Assembly: GCA_030077755.1 (NCBI GenBank)
Contig: JAQJZZ010000010.1
Coordinates: 2,418,001-2,482,000 of the forward strand
Direction of reading: 5' to 3'
Length of the DNA: 64,000 bases
From: Filosporella fistucella
Taxonomy: Eukaryota; Ascomycota; Leotiomycetes; Helotiales
Part shown: in pieces, positions 1 through 10,901 of the stretch
Position numbering within the stretch: position 1 is the first letter of the stretch
How the letters are laid out: each line of letters starts with the position of its first letter
The notes under the pieces: generated by a model
What the model was told of the DNA's origin: nothing
Seen by the model: only the letters and a program-made list of their open reading frames with translations
Database searches by the model: none
Program-made: the position numbers and the translations under genes

Positions 1-1207
1 AAGAGGGTGAATTGTGAGCGTTGTCTAAAAATCCAAGCTAGCAAATTTGCATTCAATGTGGGTTTCGAAATGGAACTTAGTGCGAATGAAATGCACAACA
101 ATCACCCAATTTTGGACTCTGTTTTCTTTATATATAGCCAAATAGGCGATTTGCTCCGCCACTCCATGCTAGACACTGTCTTGCAGCCAGTAACGCCATG
201 CTCTCTCAATCCTAATGCGGTACATGTAGTTTCACCCAAGCAGAAACATGTCTGTCTCACCGAGGAAAACAACTTTTTTTCGCGTTGAAAGGTGAGCTCG
301 GAAGCTTCCCTGATTTTTGAAGTTCCTTTCAACTGCAAAGGGGTTTGTAGGAAGAAACAGCAAATGGTAAACACAGCATAGTGGAGATATGACAGAATGG
401 TGTTTGAACGGAACGGCAAATCGACCAAAGACAGTACGCAGCCTATATACTCAATAAGAGCAAGGACTCCCAACGTTACATGCACCTCTTGTATGAGCTT
501 CGTGATGAACTACGGGTATCGCCTCGTCACTTGGGCTCTGCGTTGATATATCTGAAAACAACACTCTGCTTGGGAATCGCTTTCCTCCGTAGCTAGGACG
601 CTTAACATAGCAACATAATGAGTGCTTAACTATGGGGTAGTCGCATAATTCTCAAGAATTTGCCTCCGTGATCGTATCAGTCTTTGGACTTGAGAGTCTC
701 ATTGCGAACTAATAACAAAGCCTCCCGCACCACAACCACTCGAGAAATCCACAAAACGTTTCCTTCGTAGACTAAGGCTGTTGCAGCTGATATTAAGACT
801 CTTCAGGGTTAGCAGAGAACTATTGATAGCTCATTTGCGTTTGCTATCGCTGTCTTTGTATGATTGCGATCCGACAAGTGAGGCTTTTGGAGGGAGGTGA
901 TGGGAAGCGGTGAAGTAGAATGAGAGGGGTATCGAATATTCTATGCTGCACTCAATCTAGCACATGTCCCCCCGGGAACACACCCAACTTTTGAACTATT
1001 CTAGCAAAAAGAGGACCACTTGCATCTCATTTGTATTGACGAGGCTGTAATCTGACCCCTTTTGAAAAGTTTTTCATTGAAAATTCTAGTATCGAGGTAT
1101 TGGATATTGATTGTAATCTGCCCGCTCTCATGTCGCATACTTTAGAGCCCTCTATCACGTCCACCAAACTATCCACCCCCCGCACTCCTTCCCACCTGCT
1201 TCCTCAA
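1..1207. other. intergenic, no gene recognised
   Basis: Open frames here are short, carry no recognisable domain and lack convincing splice structure. The region is the left edge of the window and the 3' side of the S1/P1 nuclease gene. Confidence 0.5.
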
Positions 1208-2580
1208 TCACAATCCCGTCTTCCCATCCACAATCAAATCCAACCAAGCAGCTAGCCTATACCCGGCCTTCGCAATTTGCAATTGTACCACCGGAACCGC
1301 CTCCGCGTAATAAGATCCCCCTAAATCCATCCCCTCGATGGCACTCACGCCATCAGCAAGCACATCGCTACAAACGAATTTATTCGTATCCTGTGCCCAG
1401 ACCATAGAGCTGGCTATTGGATCAGAGAGTTTCATCCCAGTGAGCCAGCTGGCGGAGGAAGTGGCGTAGGAACCAGTTTTGATAGCTGCTGTGAGGTTTG
1501 CAGCCCAAGATTTGGCGAGAGCGAGGGAGTAGCCGCCGATGAGCTTTTCGGGGATAGAGGTGTCCCACTAAAATCTATTGTGAGTAAAGAGAAGATTCGA
1601 TTTGTAATTGTGATTGGAGAGGAGCAGGAGGAATAGATTTTAAAAAAGAATACATACAACTGCATGCAAATTCGTGCTCGTTCCATCGAATGTCACCGAT
1701 ATCGTGTTGCCTCCCACATCTAGATTCTCGTCGTGAAGAGGTTGATGGATATCACCTATGAACTAAATGTTGGACGACCATTCATAAGCCTTGGATTTCG
1801 AGACCAAGAAGGCATGAAAACAGTCAAGAGAAAGCGTTTTAGAGATATGCTCCAGCTGAGTTGATGCTGGGTTGATGGACTGCAAAAGTATAAGTCTGGA
1901 CTTACATGGATGAGCATCTATGCGTGTGAGTATAGTTTACGTAAGGAGGAAGATGGATAGTAGGAGAAAGAACAGACGAGGGGTAGCATAGAACTCTTAC
2001 TTTCGCGGCGATAATTCTTTCTGCGGAACTGAGATTCGCTTTTACTCTTGCAGTCTATCCTGTGTCAGCATTTGCACTCATACTAAATTTCTCTTCTCTC
2101 CATCATGTACTCCAGATAATTGAGAAAAAAGCCAGAATACGAAAAAGGAAACAGGTGCAAAAAGAGAAGGAAAAGAAGTGGGAACATACATAATTCCCAA
2201 TCGCACTAACCACACACCCACCCGTCCCACAATCTCTTGAGTAATCCACTGAACAACTACTCGGTGGACTATCAAGCGCATCAATATAATGAAAAGGAGC
2301 ACTGAATTTGCCAGCCGTAGTATAGCGGTAGGAATCAGCCCACGTAGCTACGGAAGCCAGGTAATCTGCGCTAGTATCGCCAAGGAGGGTTTGGAAATAG
2401 GTTTTGGTGGTGGAGGATACTGGATCTTTTGTTAGAGATATGTAGACGAGACGACAGGAGAAAACAAGGAGAAATACCGAAATTCGTGGCTATGTAAGCA
2501 ACGGTGTCGTGCCCAAGAGTTCCCCATGCTAAAGCTGGCGAGAAAAGAAGAGGAGAGAGGATAAAGAGAAAAGATCTCAT
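1208..2580 (-). CDS. secreted S1/P1-type nuclease
   Basis: Zinc-dependent single-strand nuclease/3'-nucleotidase of the S1/P1 family, expected to be secreted and to act on extracellular RNA and DNA. Exons (minus strand): 2580-2478, 2425-2190, 2054-2001, 1917-1906, 1762-1658, 1567-1208, giving 289 aa in one continuous frame. An 18-residue signal peptide ends in ALA just before WGTLGHDTVAYIA; in this family the mature protein starts with that Trp, which is a zinc ligand. Further family motifs are TWADSYR, HYID, FIGDIHQPLH, the GGN turn and NLHAVWD. The fourth exon, coding MLIH, is only 12 nt; the family needs hydrophobic residues there before the FIGDIHQPLH block, which supports it. The start is the ATG at 2580, with a TATA-like run about 90 nt upstream. 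Family assignment is firm; exact splice sites are inferred. Confidence 0.88.
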
Positions 2581-2670
2581 CTTGAAAGCAGAGAGTGAAG
2601 TATAATCCTGCTGATTGTGAATGTAAATGATTTGAAACGCTTTTCATCCCGCTTGAAGCAAATGAGGATG

Positions 2671-2682
2671 TATATATATATA
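2671..2682 (-). promoter_or_regulatory. TATA-like element of the nuclease gene
   Basis: An uninterrupted alternating TA run of 12 nt lies about 90 nt upstream of the ATG at 2580, a plausible core-promoter position. It is palindromic, so direction is inferred from the neighbouring gene. Confidence 0.45.
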
Positions 2683-3647
2683 CTCAACTTAAACGTTCCA
2701 CCTCGCATCCTTATCTTCCTCCGCACTCTACTGCGCGGATCAACACCCGCTTCAAGCAGGTCCTCAATATCATCTTTAATGATCTACAGTCAAGCTTCTT
2801 ATATGCCGTGGTATCGCAACCTATCAGTGAGCTTCTTATCACATCGTGCGGATATCTTGATTGCTTGTTTCTGCATCCACCTTCCCTTTTCACACTCTCC
2901 GGCGCTAGGCACAATTGCCGAGCTTCACGTGCTTTATATCAGAAGCCTGAGGGGGGATTGATTAGATGTACGCACGGCGGCGGGGTCCGGAGAAGCATCG
3001 ATGTATGTGAATCTTGCACGTAGATTTCACTTATTCAGATGTGTACTACGTAGAGACAATGTGGATAGCCCAGAGAGTAAGATCGTGCTTCCACGTGTGA
3101 GAATCACGTGTTGCCATTCATGTGACTAGTGGAGAGATCCACGGCAACAGTCGTAAGAGGATATTAGGGACAATTATCAATTTCTCGCCTACTTCTATTA
3201 TTGTAGCCATTTCTTCTTTGATTTCATAAGAGCATGTTTAGGGGGTTATAAACGATCCGCTATATGCTATATACTAAAACGTTTTTAGGCTAAATTATGA
3301 TTTCAAATCTAAAAGATCTCAATCTACGTATTGGAAATAGAAGGCGGTCAGCGATCTGTAGTAGCTATCCTACCGAAGGATTACAGGCAAATGTACACAC
3401 ATAAAATCAAAACCGACAAGGCCATAAGTTCAACTAATCTAGACACAGAGGCATTTCATATACTATTCTTTCGGTTCACCGAAAGCATGCAGAACAGGAG
3501 GGAGAAAGGTGGCGCAGTCACTGCATCTCAACTCAGCTCCAACTTTATCTTCCTTCCCATCACGATCCCATCATGATCCCATTTCTTTCCTTCTTCTTCA
3601 TCGTCTAAGACAAAGATACAACGGTGTCTGAATCTTTGCTCCCAATC
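2683..3647. other. divergent intergenic region
   Basis: Spacer between the divergently transcribed nuclease and HET genes. It should hold both promoters. No coding frame with fungal features was seen. The part from 3540 to 3640 is pyrimidine-rich, typical of a fungal 5' leader for the HET gene. Confidence 0.5.
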
Positions 3648-5926
3648 ATGGACGAAACCCTAGTAAATGATTTTATGTCCATGTTCGCGACTGCCCTCTC
3701 AGGCCTCTTACTCACGGCACCAGCAACCAATAAATGCGCTCTTTGCCAATCCCTAACCTTTGAAAAGCTTGTCACTGGGTTTCAGCTGCATGAGAATTAT
3801 CAAGCGTTATGTCTCTCAGTTATCAGTTGTTCCCTATGTCGCACGTTTCTGTCTGCGATCTTAGACCACCCGCCTGAGAACTATTGGCCGGATGAAGAAA
3901 TCATTATGGAGAATGTGTTGATGGCGAAATTGGTGAGGGATGCGACGGATTTGAATAGGTTTCCAGAGAGATTGGAGATCACGGTTCTGAGAACTGATGA
4001 AGAGACAAAACACGAAATCGAGCGTAATCAGTATGGCAAAAATCCGGAAATCAAATTAGTAAAGCATTGTATTGTTTGTGTGGCCCCAGGTAAGTGGTTC
4101 TGGTTTTTAAGTTGCATCAGAAGATCAGCTGACGCAAAAATAGAGTATCCTCTTGCCTCAGAATTGAGAATTCGCCCGATTAGGACTGAGGCAAATTGCG
4201 ATGAGAATATCCAACTTATCAAAGGGTGGATCAAAGATTGCAGCAAGTCACACGAAGAATGTCGTGACGGAAACGATATCCTAGAGCCAAAATTGCCTAC
4301 GAGAGTCATTGATGTTGGTCATTCAGACGGGAAAGAACCAAAATTACTGGTCACGACCTCCGAAAGAGGAAAATGGGTAGCATTGAGCTATCGATGGGGA
4401 GATGCTAAATTTATCAAATTGTTGAAGGAAAACATTGGACAATTTGAGAGCTCAATCCCGATGTCGACCCTTCCAAAAACTTTCCAAGATGCAATTTTGC
4501 TGAGTCGAAATTTGGGAATCAGGTATTTGTGGATTGATGCCTTGTGCATCATTCAAGATTCACCAGAGGACTGGAGAGCAGAGTCAAGTCTTATGCCCGA
4601 AGTGTATGCTGAAGCTTTCATCACCGTCGCCTCTTCGGCAAACGAGGATCCAACGGGAGGTCTGTTCGACAAACGTGATTACCATTTCACTCACAATGAG
4701 CCTATTAAGCTCGATCTTGGTCCAGATCAAGGTGTTCTAGAATTTACACAGAGGAGATACTACCATTCTCTCAGCGGATTTTCCCACCACGAGCCTAGTG
4801 TGAAAGACCACCTTGAAGATCGCGGCTGGTGCCTGCAAGAGAAAGTTCTAAGTCGTCGATTCCTAACATTCCACCCTACCGAGATTAGCTTCATGTGTCG
4901 TAAACAGATTCTTCTTGAATCATACTATGAACAAAGTCCCACCTGGCAGCTCAAGCAACGAGGCCCTTTCGGATCTTTAATGAGAAAATTTATCGATGGC
5001 GATGGATGTTGGAAGAATGATTTCTTCCAAACAGTCAAAAATGCAAATGTACCTGGCATTGCCCATAACGAGAACAGGAAATTGGTGCATGCGCAATGGC
5101 AAGAGAGATTAGACCGAGGAGAAAACTTTGGGTATGCAAATATTACGCCTGAGCTGACGAACAGGCAGAAGTTGCACGAGAGGTGGTATGTTATATTGCA
5201 CGACTACACCTGTCGCAAGCTCACCTACGAGAAAGACAAACTTGTCGCAATATCAGGTGTAGCCAAGTATATCCTTGCAAAAAGTAGTATCAAAGATGAA
5301 GAATACCATGCTGGCATGTTCAAGAGTATGCTACCCCACTCACTCATGTGGAAGATCCCAGCGCAGAAACAGAAGGAACAGGAGTGGATGAACTCTCGCG
5401 CAAAAGAATATAGAGCGCCGAGTTGGAGCTGGGCTAGTATGAACGATTACCTCGATTTCGAACGCTGTTGGAAATACCTTGATGTAGAGCCACCGACTTG
5501 TGAGGTTGTGTCGATTGAAAGTACGCCATTGTGGGAAGACACAAGCAGCTCGGTGAAAGATGGGAGACTGATCATTCGTGGGAAGGCAAAGAGAGCATTA
5601 ATTAATGAATGGAATGATCACTTATGTCATGCCAATCCGGAAGAGATTGGTAGGTACAAGGGCGAACAAATTGGACTTGGAACGAGACATTGTGATGAGC
5701 GGCCTGAGAAAGAGGAAATGGTCTGGTGTTTAGAATTATTCAAGGGCCAGGGACTATTGCTCAGGGAGAAGGATAGAGACCCAGGAACTTTTGTGAGGAT
5801 TGGGATTTATTCGATGAGTAAGTTGCTTCTCCCTCCATTCTTGGGATGTGCTCAACTAACGGATTCTAAGACGACTTTTATCGCCCTTCCGAGGAGGATC
5901 CTGATCGTGATTACATTATTGTCTGA
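3648..5926 (+). CDS. HET-domain (heterokaryon incompatibility) protein
   Basis: Member of the fungal HET family, whose proteins act in non-self recognition and incompatibility cell death or in related innate-immune roles. Exons 3648-4089, 4144-5817 and 5871-5926 give 723 aa. The first intron is 54 nt, a multiple of three, so it hides inside an open frame; it has GTAAGT, a GCTGAC branch and an ATAG acceptor. The second intron moves the end to a short C-terminal exon ending DRDYIIV. The HET core starts near residue 222: WVALSYRWGD, then PKTFQDAILLSRNLGIRYLWIDALCIIQD, recognisable as the family's signature block (split here as PKTFQDAILLSRN and YLWIDALCIIQD), then EVYAEAFITVASS and GWCLQEKVLSRR. 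An N-terminal Cys-rich stretch precedes it. The in-frame GTG at 3624 is not a eukaryotic start, so the ATG at 3648 is used. Which partner it recognises cannot be told. Confidence 0.88.
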
Positions 5927-6283
5927 GTATACATTTATAGTTTTGAGTCTGGTGGCCTGGGTAATCAGGAAGATAATAGAGGTTCAAGCTGATCTTTTGC
6001 CCATCAATTTGACTGGCAATCAGAAAAGGTAGATGCTAAGTATTTATGAAGACGTGATTTTTTATTTGAGTTGATTACCTACACGGAAAGATAGAGGCCG
6101 CTGTTACTTGTCGAGCAATCGGAAACTAGCTGCATCAGACCGTTCTTGACTTGTTCTCCAGATTCTTCGGATTCCAGGCTCCTCTCACCTTTCCATTTCC
6201 TCAGATGTCCTATCATACACTTTCCCCATCGTCATCCTTCCGATATACGCCCTTGTCACATGATAAGAGAGTGCTTTAGCATC
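5927..6283. other. convergent spacer
   Basis: Lies between the end of the HET gene and the end of the small Cys-rich ORF. The open frame of the unspliced HET transcript runs to 6032, but this part is more likely 3' UTR. Nothing else seen. Confidence 0.45.
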
Positions 6284-6451
6284 TCAATACCCTAGATAGC
6301 ACTCACAATCTGGATTCTTGCAATCCCGTGTAATGAGATACGATGTTTTTTGTAGAGGCAGGCACGTAGAAGGGCTGATGCATCTTGGGCCTTGCTCGCT
6401 TTTGATAACGAGTCCACATTTCTTGCAGATCCAGTGATAGTTTATACACAT
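6284..6451 (-). CDS. small cysteine-rich protein, possible zinc-binding fold
   Basis: 55-residue ORF from the first in-frame ATG (6451); the upstream extension to 6526 begins with TTG and is not used. It has eight cysteines in 55 residues, including a CKKC pair, a C-X5-C spacing and a C-X4-C-X-C end (CKNPDCEC). There is no signal peptide, so a cytosolic or nuclear zinc-bound fold is more likely than a secreted peptide. The name and partner are unknown. An upstream exon may exist, because an ATAG acceptor-like site (antisense of 6467-6470) lies just before the ATG. The cysteine density is the main support for it being real. Confidence 0.45.
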   Translation of the reverse strand: MCINYHWICKKCGLVIKSEQGPRCISPSTCLPLQKTSYLITRDCKNPDCECYLGY

Positions 6452-7551
6452 GGTAACTGTACACTTCGCTATATCAGTGGGATGGGATTTGGAAGGAAGC
6501 TTGATAGATAGACTAGATATTGCCAATAAATTGTGTGTGTGTTGATTGGAGAGTGGATAGTTTTGGTTCTGGATGTGCGGACTGGGACAAGATGCTGATG
6601 GGAAGAAGACACAATGATAGAAAAAATGAATTCTTTTATTTTATAGATCATTTTTCCTCTCAATCGTCTGAATGGAAAGGTTCTGGCTGGATTGGGAATC
6701 ATGTGCACCAGGAGATTATGAATCGCAGCACTTCCCTGATTTAGAGAAAACAGATTTTGTGCATAAGAATGACTTGAGCTGCGAATAGAAGTCTAACTCG
6801 TAGGCAAATGAGATTCATCTTATACATTTCAGATGAAATATTGGTGAAATTTCGAATTTCAGTATAATAGCCGGCTCCCCTTACACTGCGCTGTCGCTTG
6901 ATATCATACAGTTGTGTTCCGGGAAGATGCGCTAGACTTGGTGATTTCTCGAATATAGAAAAATACGTGAGTAGAAGAACTCAAGTAAAGTATAAATAAA
7001 ACTGATGTTCTTTGTTTGATTTTGAGTTTTGATATCTGTAAGGATTTCGACAGTTTTCGAAAGTAATTAGCCTTTGTGCTCGCGCAACCGACTCGCATCC
7101 TCTCTTTCCAGTCGCATTACGGTATCCGTATCAAGTAAGCTTGTGTTTTCTGGATTGATATCTATACCACGAAGATTTGGAGTAGTGAGAAGTATCAGTA
7201 GCTGAAATCATTCAAGCTTGAATGTTGGAATTTCTAGACTTATAGATCTTCGAACATCACCATCGACACGTGACTATCATCTCATCTCTTAGGTAGCTCT
7301 CATATGCTTTCAAATTACAGCCCCCAAAATTAGAAAGGGCAGCAATTGGCGCTTTGCTTGAGCTTGATTGAACACGACAAGTTCTGCGACACAGCCTCGA
7401 TGCGGCGACGCCTCATATTAGAGTTCATCCAGAAGCTTAAAATCCTTCTAACAGCTCTTTGACCTCGTTTGAAGCAAGGATTTTGATTTCTGAGACAGCT
7501 TCTCCTATTTTTTTTCGAGCTCTTATCGCATTCCTGGTACAGTACTGGAAT
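6452..7551. other. intergenic, no gene recognised
   Basis: Short open frames on both strands without domains. The stretch is AT-leaning. Nothing could be supported as a gene. Confidence 0.45.
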
Positions 7552-8150
7552 TCAGGGCTGAGCTAGTATGCAGATTACTCGGGCTGGTGTGATTGGTAGA
7601 AAATGCGTTAGCACAGCAGACGTGTTACAACGACGAGGCGTTTGAACTTGAATACAAAAGAAGACTATGGAATGAACATGCGATAGTAGGACATGAACTA
7701 AAATCAATATATCTACAATAATAAAGAGAGAATATCGGGAAGATATCAGGCAACGAGTAGTTGGGCATGTATCACCATGCCATGTTTCCCCCGACTTCTG
7801 AGTCGCCCCTATTGTCTGTGCTAGCCAAGCTAGCGAGTTCGCAAAGTTCTTTGACAGCGAGTCATGGACTTCTGTCCGGAGATATTTGTGAGCATTAGGC
7901 ATAGACAAAAACCAAATTATGGTCGAATAAGCTTTCCCATACCACGCGGGATTCGGATCAGGCTTCAGTTCAGCCATACCCGAAACCTTCTCCTAGGAGC
8001 CTTGATCCTGTAAACGCTACTGAACGCAATGTACGATCTATGCGTCTTATATTGGCCATGCCTCCACATTTGACCTTGAATGTAAGCGCCTCGAGATACG
8101 GTCCTACACGCTCTTTGATTTTCATCCCACGCGCTGACAGTGTCGATCAT
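7552..8150 (-). pseudogene. gene-like fragments, possible relic
   Basis: Two adjoining minus-strand open frames (8150-7965 and 7977-7552) look protein-like, for example AWYGKAYSTIIWFLSMPNAH and WLAQTIGATQKSGETWHGD, but they are in different frames and no normal-length intron joins them. Both begin with ATG. I do not recognise a family. This may be a decayed gene next to the rhodopsin-fold gene (95 nt from its start codon, divergent), or an annotated small gene whose real exons I have not resolved. Confidence 0.3.
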
Positions 8151-8244
8151 CCCTTTACTAGACGGCCAAGATTTTAAAAAATAAATCAGTTAATTTCAAC
8201 CATCAGGAATCACTGCAGCGATCTGAAAGAAAAGATTAAATGAT

Positions 8245-9637
8245 ATGAGCACAGTCGTGGGAGCAGAGGCCGCTCCGGAAGGCGTCATTCCCAATTTCGA
8301 AAACCCGGAAGATGTCCTACACACGATCAATCAGGTCACCCAGATCCTGTCTATGATCCTTATAACACTGTTTTATTTCATGCGGATGTATGTTCGATTA
8401 TGGGTCGTGCGATCACCTGGGAAAGAAGATGGTATGTTCTGCCTTTTCGACATGTTTTTTTATCCTCAGCTGACTTCTTAGTTGCGTGTACATTTGCTTG
8501 GGTGAGTTCAAATCTTTGAGGGTCAGGGCGTTCCTAAATTTGCGAAGATTCTTGCAATGATCTTCAACGTAGCGGGCCTGTTGAGTAAGTCAATACCGTC
8601 ATCTGAAGTTCTGTGAGAGATCGCTGATAGGTAGGTACAGTGGGTAAATATGGGGGCGGCTACCATCAATGGGAAATTACTCAAGAAACATTTAAGCATT
8701 ACAATCATGTAACACCTCCCTCTTATCCCCATTTCAAGGAGAGACTGATACTATGACAGGCACTTTACGGCGAAGTAATCATCTACGGACCAGCCGCATT
8801 CTTCACCAAACTCTCTCTCCTCCTCATCCTCGCCCGAGTCTTCGCACCACACAAGGGAACAATAATATTCATTTACACATTTATGGGAGTAATGTTGGCA
8901 TTCTACATCCCAGTTGAGATCATCAAGATCCAGATCTGTACGCCAATATCAGGATTCTGGGATGCCACAATCGAGACGAAATGTGTGAATACAGACTCGC
9001 TTTTCATAGCAGATACAGTCATGAGTGTAGTGAGCGATCTGATTCTGATGTTGCTTCCTGTACCTCTGGTATGGTCTCTGCAGATCACTTTGAAGAAGAA
9101 AATTGGAATATGCGCTCTGTTGGGAGCTGGTGGACTTGCTTTTGCTACGAGTGTCATTCGTCTGGTGATCATTTTGAGCCTTACAGGGCAGGATAACACG
9201 ATCTCGGGCATTCAGTTCAATCTTTTAGGGTGAGTCTTCAGTTTTTATAGCTACGAATACTTTGATTCCTAACTTCTTGCTAAATCCGACGTAGAACGGC
9301 AGAAATTGCAATCGGCATCATATGCGCTTGCTTTCCATCTCTCAACATTTTCTTCGCGAACAGGAACCAGGCCAGGAGATCGAGAAAAGCGGAATATACA
9401 TCGGAGACGAAGCTGAGCAAACTGAAATTATCAAAAAGACTTTCAGCGATAGGATCAGGTGTAATGGTATCAAATTACGTTGAGGTTAGCTCACCTAGAG
9501 AAGCGCCATTCATCAGACAGCCAGATGATAGTGTATTAGAGGGGAGTTATACCTGTTCTATATCTGCGAGCCCGCAGCAGTCACGGGAGCATGAAACAAC
9601 AAAGAAACCGAGGGAATGGATTCAAGGACCGTTGTAG
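8245..9637 (+). CDS. fungal rhodopsin-fold integral membrane protein (seven-TM, DUF-type)
   Basis: Plasma-membrane protein of the large ascomycete family annotated as 'rhodopsin domain, fungal type', related in layout to PTH11-like receptors but lacking the CFEM domain. Exons proposed: 8245-8431, 8482-8501, 8527-8584, 8641-8708, 8760-9229, 9295-9637 (381 aa). Family features: an extracellular N-terminus, GKYGGGYHQWEIT between TM2 and TM3, YGPAAFFTKLSLLLILARVF (TM3), CTPISGFWD in the loop, NTDSLFIADTVMSVVSDLIL (TM5), and CACFPSLNIFF near the end of TM7, followed by a basic, Ser-rich cytoplasmic tail. The piece between exons 2 and 3 (8502-8526) is only 25 nt yet is needed to keep the frame; see findings. 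Ligand unknown. Confidence 0.8.
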
Positions 9638-10108
9638 GTTACTATTCATGAATAAAATAGTATTTAGACATCATTTCGATAGTCAAAATACAAGACAGGG
9701 CCATTTACCCCTGAAAATAAGCGAAGGAGGGGTACACACCAAGAACTTCGGAGCCCATTTTTCCACGCGACATCAGGCTTAGGCAGCTGGCTAAATCCTT
9801 TGCCAATATTTTCCTGTTCATCCAGCTTGTGCTTACGAGCTAGCCAACAGTGAAGTCCAGTTTTCATGTTAGCGATGTATGTTGTGTTGAAAAGTGGAGG
9901 ATGAAAACGCCAATTTCTGCAGTGTGTCAAGTGATGATGGATTCGTGACGAGATTTTGGAAGGGATTGATGGACTTTCTGTTATTCAATCATGGATATTT
10001 CGTAAGGTGGGTTAGACGAAATACATATAAATTAGAGTTGCTTGACACCAAAAGTGAGTTAAAATTCGAACCTAATTCTCCCAGCAACTCCTTTACAGCA
10101 GTTACAAA
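9638..10108. other. spacer between two plus-strand genes
   Basis: No coding frame supported. It should contain the 3' end of the rhodopsin-fold gene and the promoter of the secreted-protein gene; an AT-rich stretch at 10015-10030 (ACATATAAATTA) may be the TATA element of the latter. Confidence 0.45.
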
Positions 10109-10740
10109 ATGTTTCACTCATTCCTCCTTTTGTCCATCTTCTCTTTGCTGTCTCTCACCACCACCTCCCCAACAGCTACTCTCCCCTTCCAAGGCCAAGG
10201 CAAACTCATCGCTCTCCAAAATGGCAACGTGATAGGCTGTCTAACACCTCTATGGCAACTCTCCGTCTCTCCAGACTCTTGCGGTTGTTTCAACAGTACA
10301 TACATCACCGAAGTAATTGATTTCGGCGGCCCACAGACCACACATTGGTACCAAATAGGCAGCAGTGCTGGAATATGTGGATATACGTATCATCCTAGTA
10401 ACTCAGGGGTGGAGAATGCGCAGTTTTTGTTGGGGTGTGGTGGGAATGTTACGAGGCAGACTGAGCAATATGTAAGTTTGTTGAGAGAAGGATCTCTGTA
10501 TTACATTGCATGTATAGTCTGGACATAGAAAAGAGTTGATCATTCAATATTTAGGTTCGAGCAGGTAGATACTCTATGGCTGGTTGGACTGTCCTTATGG
10601 TTCAGATCAACGCAAACTTTACCACACCTGATACAATTCTGCCTATTGGAACAGAAGTTAAGGATGTGTTGACGGATCCTACCATGTATAAAACCACAGA
10701 TTTTCAAATTGGATGGACTATAGGATGTGATAAATATTGA
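10109..10740 (+). CDS. small secreted protein, unknown function
   Basis: 182-residue protein from exons 10109-10471 and 10555-10740, joined by an 83-nt intron (GTAAGT donor, TTTAG acceptor) that keeps the frame. The N-terminus MFHSFLLLSIFSLLSLTTTS is a classical signal peptide. The mature part has six cysteines (an SCGC pair, ICGY, LGCGG and a terminal GCDKY), several Asn glycosylation sequons (NST, NVT, NFT) and no known domain I can name. It is a candidate apoplastic or cell-wall protein. It ends 162 nt before the end of the convergent glycosyltransferase gene. Confidence 0.72.
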
Positions 10741-10901
10741 GATGCTGTGATGCTAGGTGATGGAAGTGGAATAAAGTGTGGTAAGGAATGGGAACACAAG
10801 TAATAATTATGTAAATAGCTGTTTTGCGCCGTCTGCATCAAGGGTATTCCCGATCTGCCCCTACTTGCAGGCCTCTAAACAACTCGTGAATTTGCAAATC
10901 A

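Noticed and set aside
3624..3647. Upstream start of the HET protein at GTG
   Set aside because: GTG is not used as a start in fungal nuclear genes; the next in-frame ATG is 3648.
8432..8526. A single 95-nt intron in the rhodopsin-fold gene
   Set aside because: Joining 8431 to 8527 gives an immediate stop in the next codons, so it cannot replace the two-step model.
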